The notes under the pieces: model-generated
What the model saw: only the letters and a program-made list of their open reading frames with translations
Databases searched by the model: none
Told to the model about the DNA's origin: nothing
Shown: positions 59,547-64,000 of the stretch, piece after piece
Numbering within the stretch: position 1 is the stretch's first letter
Layout of the letters: each line of letters opens with the position of its first letter
Assembly: GCA_031291845.1 (NCBI GenBank)
Contig: JARLIH010000072.1
Location: 1 to 64,000 of the forward strand
DNA: 64,000 nucleotides
Direction of reading: 5' to 3'
DNA from: Isosphaeraceae bacterium
GTDB taxonomy: Bacteria > Planctomycetota > Planctomycetia > Isosphaerales > Isosphaeraceae
Made by a program: the position numbers and the translations under genes

Positions 59547-59592
59547 TTGACAAACGGAACAATGTTCCGAATAAATACGGAACACGGTTCCG
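59547..59592 (+). promoter_or_regulatory. SDR promoter with two TetR operators
   Basis: TTGACA (59547-59552), a 17-base spacer and AATAAA (59570-59575) form the promoter. The spacer holds the perfect palindrome CGGAACAATGTTCCG (59555-59569). A second site, CGGAACACGGTTCCG (59578-59592), lies just after the -10. Centres are 23 bases apart. Confidence 0.85.
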
Positions 59593-59659
59593 CCTAGGCT
59601 GTCTTTTGAGCACGGCCAGGCGGCGTTGGCCACAAGGCGAAGCTCGAATGGAGATGACC

Positions 59660-60412
59660 ATGCAGGATAAGCCCGTCGCCCTGATCACCGGGGCCAACAA
59701 GGGGATCGGACTTCAGATCGCGAAGGACTTGGCGGCGCACGGTCTCACCGTGCTCGTCGGCTCTCGCAACCTCGAGAACGGGGAGGCGGCTGCGAAGAGC
59801 ATCGGATCGGATGCCCACGCCCTTCAGCTCGACGTCACGGATCAGGCCTCGATCGCTGCCGCGGCGGAGCGCATCCGGAGCGAGTTTGGCCGCCTCGACG
59901 TGCTCGTGAACAATGCGGGCATCGCCTATGCAGGAAAGCCGGGCACTCCGTTCGAGGAACGCATGAAGACGAACGTCCCGAGCATGGGGTCGCTCGATAA
60001 CATGCGCGCCGTCTTCGAGACCAATGTGTTCGGCGTCGCGGCCGTCACGCAGGCGATGCTGCCGCTCCTTCGCGAGGCGCCGGCGGGACGGGTCGTCAAC
60101 GTGGGGAGTTCCGCCGGCTCGCTGACGAAGGGCTCAGACCCGAATTGGGAGCATCGCCCGTTGTTCGGCCTGGCGTATAGCCCGTCCAAGACGGCTTTGA
60201 ACGCCATCACGCTGGCGTTCGCGAACGAGCTCGAGAAGACAAACATCAAGGTTAACGTCGCGTGCCCGGGCTACACCGCGACCGATCTCAACGACCACCG
60301 TGGCACGCGCACAGTCGAGCAGGGCGCAAGAGAAGCCGTGCGGCTCGCACTCATCGGCCCGGACGGTCCGACGGGGAGGTTCTCGGACGAGGACGGTCCC
60401 GTGCCCTGGTGA
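59660..60412 (+). CDS. short-chain dehydrogenase (TetR-controlled)
   Basis: 250 residues from ATG 59660, with GGAG seven bases upstream; in-frame ATGs at 59648 and 59654 are possible. ALITGANKGIGLQIAKDLAA is the cofactor-binding motif, NNAGIAYAG follows, Ser is in VGSSAGSL and Tyr-x-x-x-Lys in YSPSK. It resembles the carbonyl-reductase-like SDRs (CBR1-like, FSDEDGPVPW tail) that act on quinones and aldehydes. The TetR-type operators in its promoter suggest induction by such a toxic compound. Confidence 0.93.
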   Translation: MQDKPVALITGANKGIGLQIAKDLAAHGLTVLVGSRNLENGEAAAKSIGSDAHALQLDVTDQASIAAAAERIRSEFGRLDVLVNNAGIAYAGKPGTPFEERMKTNVPSMGSLDNMRAVFETNVFGVAAVTQAMLPLLREAPAGRVVNVGSSAGSLTKGSDPNWEHRPLFGLAYSPSKTALNAITLAFANELEKTNIKVNVACPGYTATDLNDHRGTRTVEQGAREAVRLALIGPDGPTGRFSDEDGPVPW

Positions 60413-60517
60413 CATAGCCCTTACCGACACGGCGTCCACTCCGTTCAGCATGATTTTGAGACTTCTCAATGATCGCCACCACGACTTCCGGTTTCGGCCC
60501 AAACGGCTGAGCAGGAA

Positions 60518-60572
60518 TGCGGAAAAGGTGCCAGGAACCGTTGATCAACGGTTGCCGGCACCTTTTCTGCTC
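60518..60572. repeat. 46-bp palindrome, near-perfect copy
   Basis: From 60522 to 60567, ATGCGGAAAAGGTGCCAGG leads to GTTGATCAAC and a right arm with two differences (GTTGCCGGCACC). It lies between the SDR and DUF418 genes, which are convergent, and may act as a terminator for both. Confidence 0.8.
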
Positions 60573-60596
60573 CAAGCCTATCCCATTCGTTGCCCA

Positions 60597-61940
60597 TCAC
60601 CGCCCGGATTGGATGGGAAGGCAGAGCGGCTGGAGTTTCCCATACGTCAGCGACCGCCAGACCCACTCCGCCGGTCCATAGCGGAAGGACGCGAGCCAGA
60701 CCGGGCTGAGCCAGAGCTGAAACGCCCAGACCAGCAGTACGAAAACGTAAAGCATCGGTCGATGAATCGAGCCGTAAAGGTCGAGGCCGTAGCCGTTGAA
60801 GACGGTCGTAAATAAGATCGAATGGAACAGGTAGTTGCTCAGTGCCATCTGCCCCACCGCGGCAAGCCGGCGCGTTAGCCAGGGGAGCGCCTGCGACTGG
60901 CAGACGAGCATCACCGCCCCGATGTGCCCGAACACGACCGGCAGACTGCCCAGGAGCGTCAGGAAGAACCCGCCGTGGAGAACCCTGTCGATCCAGTGGT
61001 CGGCGAAAAAGCCGTGGGTCATTTCGTTATAGACGTCAAGGCCCATCAACGGCAGGCCGAGTCCGTAACCGACAAGCATCATCGTCAGATACGTTCGCCT
61101 CGAGCAGGCGGTCGAGAAAACGCCGAGCTTCATTAGACCCATGCCGATCAGCATTCGCCCGCCGCTCAGCTCGATCATGACAAAGGGGATCCCCAGCAGG
61201 TGCATCCAGATCACCTCGCTGGCCCGGTGCTTGACCACCTGGAAGTAACTCGATCGGTGCCACGCCATCTCCTTGAGGAATCCTTCACGCGAGTCCCTGG
61301 TTGTAATCTCCTTCCAGCTATCGCGAACGCTCTTTTCCCACTCCTTGACCGGCTGACCTGCCCTCTCCTTGGCCTCGGCGCGCGCGGCCGTCTCGCGCAG
61401 GAACGGCACGAGGTACGCGCGAAAACCCAGGAACATCGGCACAAAGACCAGGTTCAGGCAAAGGCCGATGACGATCAACGTGCGCGGCCGTAGCTTGCGG
61501 AGCGGATAGAGCAGGAAGCCGCAGGCCGCGTACTCGACGAGGATATCGCCGCCCCAGATCAGGTACGCGTGGATCAATCCGATGACGAGCAGCCAGAAGA
61601 TGCGCCGGTAGTAGACCCAGACGAGCCGTGTGCCCCGCGCCCTGGCCCGATCGGCCATCAGGACGAGTCCCGCGCCGAAGAGCATGGAGAACAACGACAT
61701 CATTTTGGTGTCGAAGACGACATGGTTCAACGCCCAGAGCCCAACATCGAGCGATCCCGCGCCGGGGTCGAGCAACGGATTGGAGTCGACACCGTCGGGC
61801 CAGGCGAAGGCCACGATATTCATCGCCAGGATGCCCAGCAGCGCGACGCCCCGGAGCACATCCACGGACCTCACCCGGTCCTTCGCCTCGACCGGCTCCG
61901 CGGGTCGTTTGCGCTCGACCTGTTCCTCGACGCTTGCCAT
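60597..61940 (-). CDS. DUF418 family multipass membrane protein
   Basis: 447 residues from ATG 61940, behind AGAGGAG. About eight to ten membrane helices are visible, starting with VDVLRGVALLGILAMNIVAF, the usual DUF418/DUF1624-type opening (SxDxxRGxALLGIL). The C-terminal DUF418 core includes LAAVGQMALSNYLFHSILFT and VFVLLVWAFQLWLSPVWL, with FRYGPAEWVWRSLTYGK at the end. The family is thought to be acyltransferase-like transporters, but its activity is unknown. Probably in the inner membrane. It lies downstream of the transglutaminase gene on the same strand. Confidence 0.92.
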   Translation of the reverse strand: MASVEEQVERKRPAEPVEAKDRVRSVDVLRGVALLGILAMNIVAFAWPDGVDSNPLLDPGAGSLDVGLWALNHVVFDTKMMSLFSMLFGAGLVLMADRARARGTRLVWVYYRRIFWLLVIGLIHAYLIWGGDILVEYAACGFLLYPLRKLRPRTLIVIGLCLNLVFVPMFLGFRAYLVPFLRETAARAEAKERAGQPVKEWEKSVRDSWKEITTRDSREGFLKEMAWHRSSYFQVVKHRASEVIWMHLLGIPFVMIELSGGRMLIGMGLMKLGVFSTACSRRTYLTMMLVGYGLGLPLMGLDVYNEMTHGFFADHWIDRVLHGGFFLTLLGSLPVVFGHIGAVMLVCQSQALPWLTRRLAAVGQMALSNYLFHSILFTTVFNGYGLDLYGSIHRPMLYVFVLLVWAFQLWLSPVWLASFRYGPAEWVWRSLTYGKLQPLCLPIQSGR

Positions 61941-62068
61941 CGCCGGTCTCCTCTGGAGCGGAATCGCCACGCATTGACGGGATCAGTCATACGAAGCTTG
62001 CTCGAAACTCACGACGGAGGGCACGGAGAGCGGACAGAGACGCACATCAGGCCAACACCTGCCCGGCC

Positions 62069-64000
62069 TCATTGGCGATCGAGGTCCTCGAAGCTCTTGA
62101 GGAGGGTCGAGGCGCTTTCCTTGGCCTCGTCGAAGTGTGGCTCGTCCGCGTCCAGGGTGAGCAGGTAAACCGATTCCGGCTTTCGCCACATCACCTCAAA
62201 CCCTCGGCGGGTCTGGCCCTTGGCGGTCGTGTACCGGAACGTGGCCCGGACGCCGGGCAGACCGCTCACGGGGAACATCTGCTCGTCAAGGATCTCGAAG
62301 TCTTTGCGGGACGACCTGAAGCTCGCAAGGCGGCGCTCGAGCAGGATCTTGGGCTCGGTCGCGACCTGCGAGGCGAACGCGGCGAAGTGCAGAAAGACGC
62401 CGTCCTCGCCGGGGAGCCTGAAGCGGATGACCGCCTCGCCCGGCTGCTCCTTGTCTTCCAGCGACCAGCCCGGGCCGGGCGCGGTCAGGCGGCAGCCGAA
62501 GTCGGCGTTGGTGTAGACACCGCCGGTGATCTCCGTTTTGAACTTGCCGGCCAGGGCCGGCGGCCGCAAGACGTGATCCAAGACCTTGATCTCGAGGCTC
62601 GCCGGCAAGGCGAGCCGCAGCGGCTGTGTCCCCTCGACCGTCTCGTGGTCGATGAACTTCAACAGGGCCGTCGACGTCCCGACCTCGTTGGCGCCCGCGT
62701 CGACCGCGATCCAACGGCCCACGTAGACCTCGTTCCACATATGGCCGGCCCATTGACCCGGGACCACCCGCTCGCCCAGCGCGATCCTCGACGGGATGCC
62801 CACCGCCCGCGCCAGGGACGCGAGGAGGGTGGCGTACTCGGTGCACTTGCCCTTGCGGCAGGCCAGGACCTCCGGGCCCGAGAGCGTCGCCGCCACGCCC
62901 GCCGGCTCGATGTTTCGCGACACCCAGTCGCTCAACGCCCGGACGGCCTCCAGGGCGTCGGTCCTGTCCCCGACGACCGCGCGGGCGACCGCGGCGATCT
63001 GCGGGTCGCGCGGCTTGATGTATCGGGACTCGCCCAGGTAGCGGGCGAACTCCGGCCCGACGACGGGCAGGCGCGCTGGGTTGGTCACCGGCGTCGGGAC
63101 CACGATCCGAACGACCGCCCGCTGCCGCCCGTCCTGCCCGTGCCGCTCGACGACGCTCTGGCCGTCGGCCTCGAGCCGGAACCGGTCGAAGTCAATGTCC
63201 TTCCACCGGAGCTCGACGGTCAACGAGACCAGCCGCCTGATGTCGTCGATCCGCGTGTCGAGGGGGAACGTCAGCGCCTCGCGGCCATCGGTCTTGACGT
63301 AGGAGAGGTCGCGAGCCTCTTCGGCAGAGCCGCGGCGCAAGACGACCATGCCCGCCTCGGACGAGGACTCGCGAAGCAGACCGTCGGCATCCAGGGCGAT
63401 CTGGAGCTCGCCGCGGTCTGCGCCGCAGTCCACCGACCAGGATGTGCCCGCGTCGTCCAGGCCGCGCCGTTTTACCCGCGCGGGCTGAAGCTCCCACGAA
63501 TCGTCGTCGACAAGCATTACCACACCCTGCTCAAAGTCGCGCGGCCGATCGGCCAGCCAGTCGTCGAGGCAAGGCATGGGAACGACCTCGTCGACCCGGT
63601 CGAACACCCGCTCCCGCGTGACGCCGGCCACGGCCGCCGAGAGCTCGAGCCGCCCCCCCTGGAGACGGCCCGTGACCCGCGTCGCCCCCGACCCCTGCCT
63701 CCCCTCGATATCGATCGAGACCGGGTGGCAGGCCGGCGTCACGACGTAGGTGGCGCGCTCCTCGATCGTCTCCTTGCCCACCGGGTCGATATCGACGAGC
63801 ATTCGCGACCAGCGGGTCATGCGATAGTTCCCGTCCGGGAGCCGGACCACCCGCGTGTGGACGGACCCGTACCGCGTGCCGTCGGCGGTGACGTAGACGT
63901 GCCAGGCGTCGCGCTCCCGGAGGGTGCCCATGGCGTTGCTCCCGGTCAGCAGAGAGAGGCCGAGGCCGAGGCCGAGGACAAGGAATCGACGCTGTCGAGG
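62069..64000 (-). CDS. transglutaminase-like secreted protein (cut by window end)
   Basis: The frame is still open at base 64000: codons before ATG 63931 read RQRRFLVLGLGLGLSLLTGS, the core of a signal peptide, so the true start is just outside. The known part is 643 codons. An N-terminal region of about 290 residues of beta type precedes the transglutaminase core: GKCTEYATLLASLARAVGIP (catalytic Cys), GHMWNEVYVGRWIAVDAGAN (His and Asp). A C-terminal domain of 170 residues follows (LEDKEQPGEAVIRFRLPGE). All three catalytic residues are present. It is likely an extracytoplasmic protease or cross-linking enzyme of unknown substrate. Confidence 0.9.
   Translation of the reverse strand, partial: PRQRRFLVLGLGLGLSLLTGSNAMGTLRERDAWHVYVTADGTRYGSVHTRVVRLPDGNYRMTRWSRMLVDIDPVGKETIEERATYVVTPACHPVSIDIEGRQGSGATRVTGRLQGGRLELSAAVAGVTRERVFDRVDEVVPMPCLDDWLADRPRDFEQGVVMLVDDDSWELQPARVKRRGLDDAGTSWSVDCGADRGELQIALDADGLLRESSSEAGMVVLRRGSAEEARDLSYVKTDGREALTFPLDTRIDDIRRLVSLTVELRWKDIDFDRFRLEADGQSVVERHGQDGRQRAVVRIVVPTPVTNPARLPVVGPEFARYLGESRYIKPRDPQIAAVARAVVGDRTDALEAVRALSDWVSRNIEPAGVAATLSGPEVLACRKGKCTEYATLLASLARAVGIPSRIALGERVVPGQWAGHMWNEVYVGRWIAVDAGANEVGTSTALLKFIDHETVEGTQPLRLALPASLEIKVLDHVLRPPALAGKFKTEITGGVYTNADFGCRLTAPGPGWSLEDKEQPGEAVIRFRLPGEDGVFLHFAAFASQVATEPKILLERRLASFRSSRKDFEILDEQMFPVSGLPGVRATFRYTTAKGQTRRGFEVMWRKPESVYLLTLDADEPHFDEAKESASTLLKSFEDLDRQ

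Noticed and set aside
1-64000. CRISPR array, tRNA or rRNA genes
   Set aside because: I saw no regularly spaced short repeats outside coding tandem repeats, and no tRNA or rRNA signature while reading; a covariance-model search would settle it.

Overview
The window is high-GC bacterial chromosome. Many of its genes belong to families that are abundant in Planctomycetota: DUF1552, DUF1592-group cytochrome c and DUF1501 proteins, DUF1080, ThuA, TIGR03009, a sigma factor next to a Ser/Thr kinase, and exported proteins with Tat-like leaders. An Isosphaerales- or Gemmatales-like planctomycete is my inference. I saw no rRNA, tRNA or CRISPR array.

Layout. 1-3.3 kb: two winged-helix (replication-initiator-like) proteins converge on a ParB-methyltransferase fusion, a plasmid- or phage-like set. 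3.4-5.7 kb: glycosyltransferase and LAB_N membrane pair, then trpC. 6.3-14.5 kb: exported proteins of unknown function, a transglutaminase-like enzyme, an ArsR-SRPBCC operon with a very clear promoter/operator, a zinc-ribbon STAS protein, a sialidase-like protein and a small zinc finger. 14.7-22.5 kb: DUF1080, DUF1552 and DUF1592 exported proteins facing a LacI regulator, then CYTH and ThuA genes; two identical palindromes lie between lacI and DUF1592. 22.5-28.7 kb: methyltransferase, DoxX, YbaK, di-heme oxidase, cupin, aldo/keto reductase. 28.7-35.8 kb, minus strand: AP2-like/J-domain protein, Ser/Thr kinase, YhaN-like ATPase, YhaO/SbcD-like nuclease. 36-43.4 kb: SGNH protein, Tat protein, a kinase with a c-type heme sensor divergent from an ECF-like sigma factor, DUF1501. 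44.3-49.6 kb: MarR regulator with SDR, AKR and SDR genes, a conserved hypothetical protein and a methyltransferase. 49.6-54.6 kb: a transposase tail, then a pair of overlapping P-loop ATPase genes, the first with a one-base frameshift at its start and the second carrying 35-residue TPR repeats that are nearly identical in DNA. 55-64 kb: small membrane proteins, a sialidase-like protein, a TetR/SDR pair with four matching operators around a decayed NmrA-like gene, DUF418, and a second transglutaminase-like protein cut by the window end.

The spaces between genes are rich in dispersed palindromic repeats of several families (a 46-bp palindrome in about five copies, a 113-bp element in two copies, a GTGCAT-core palindrome in three copies, and repeats with CACAGAG- or TCTGCG-type words). 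They also hold recognisable gene remnants. At least three repeats run into the 3' end of a CDS and supply its stop codon.
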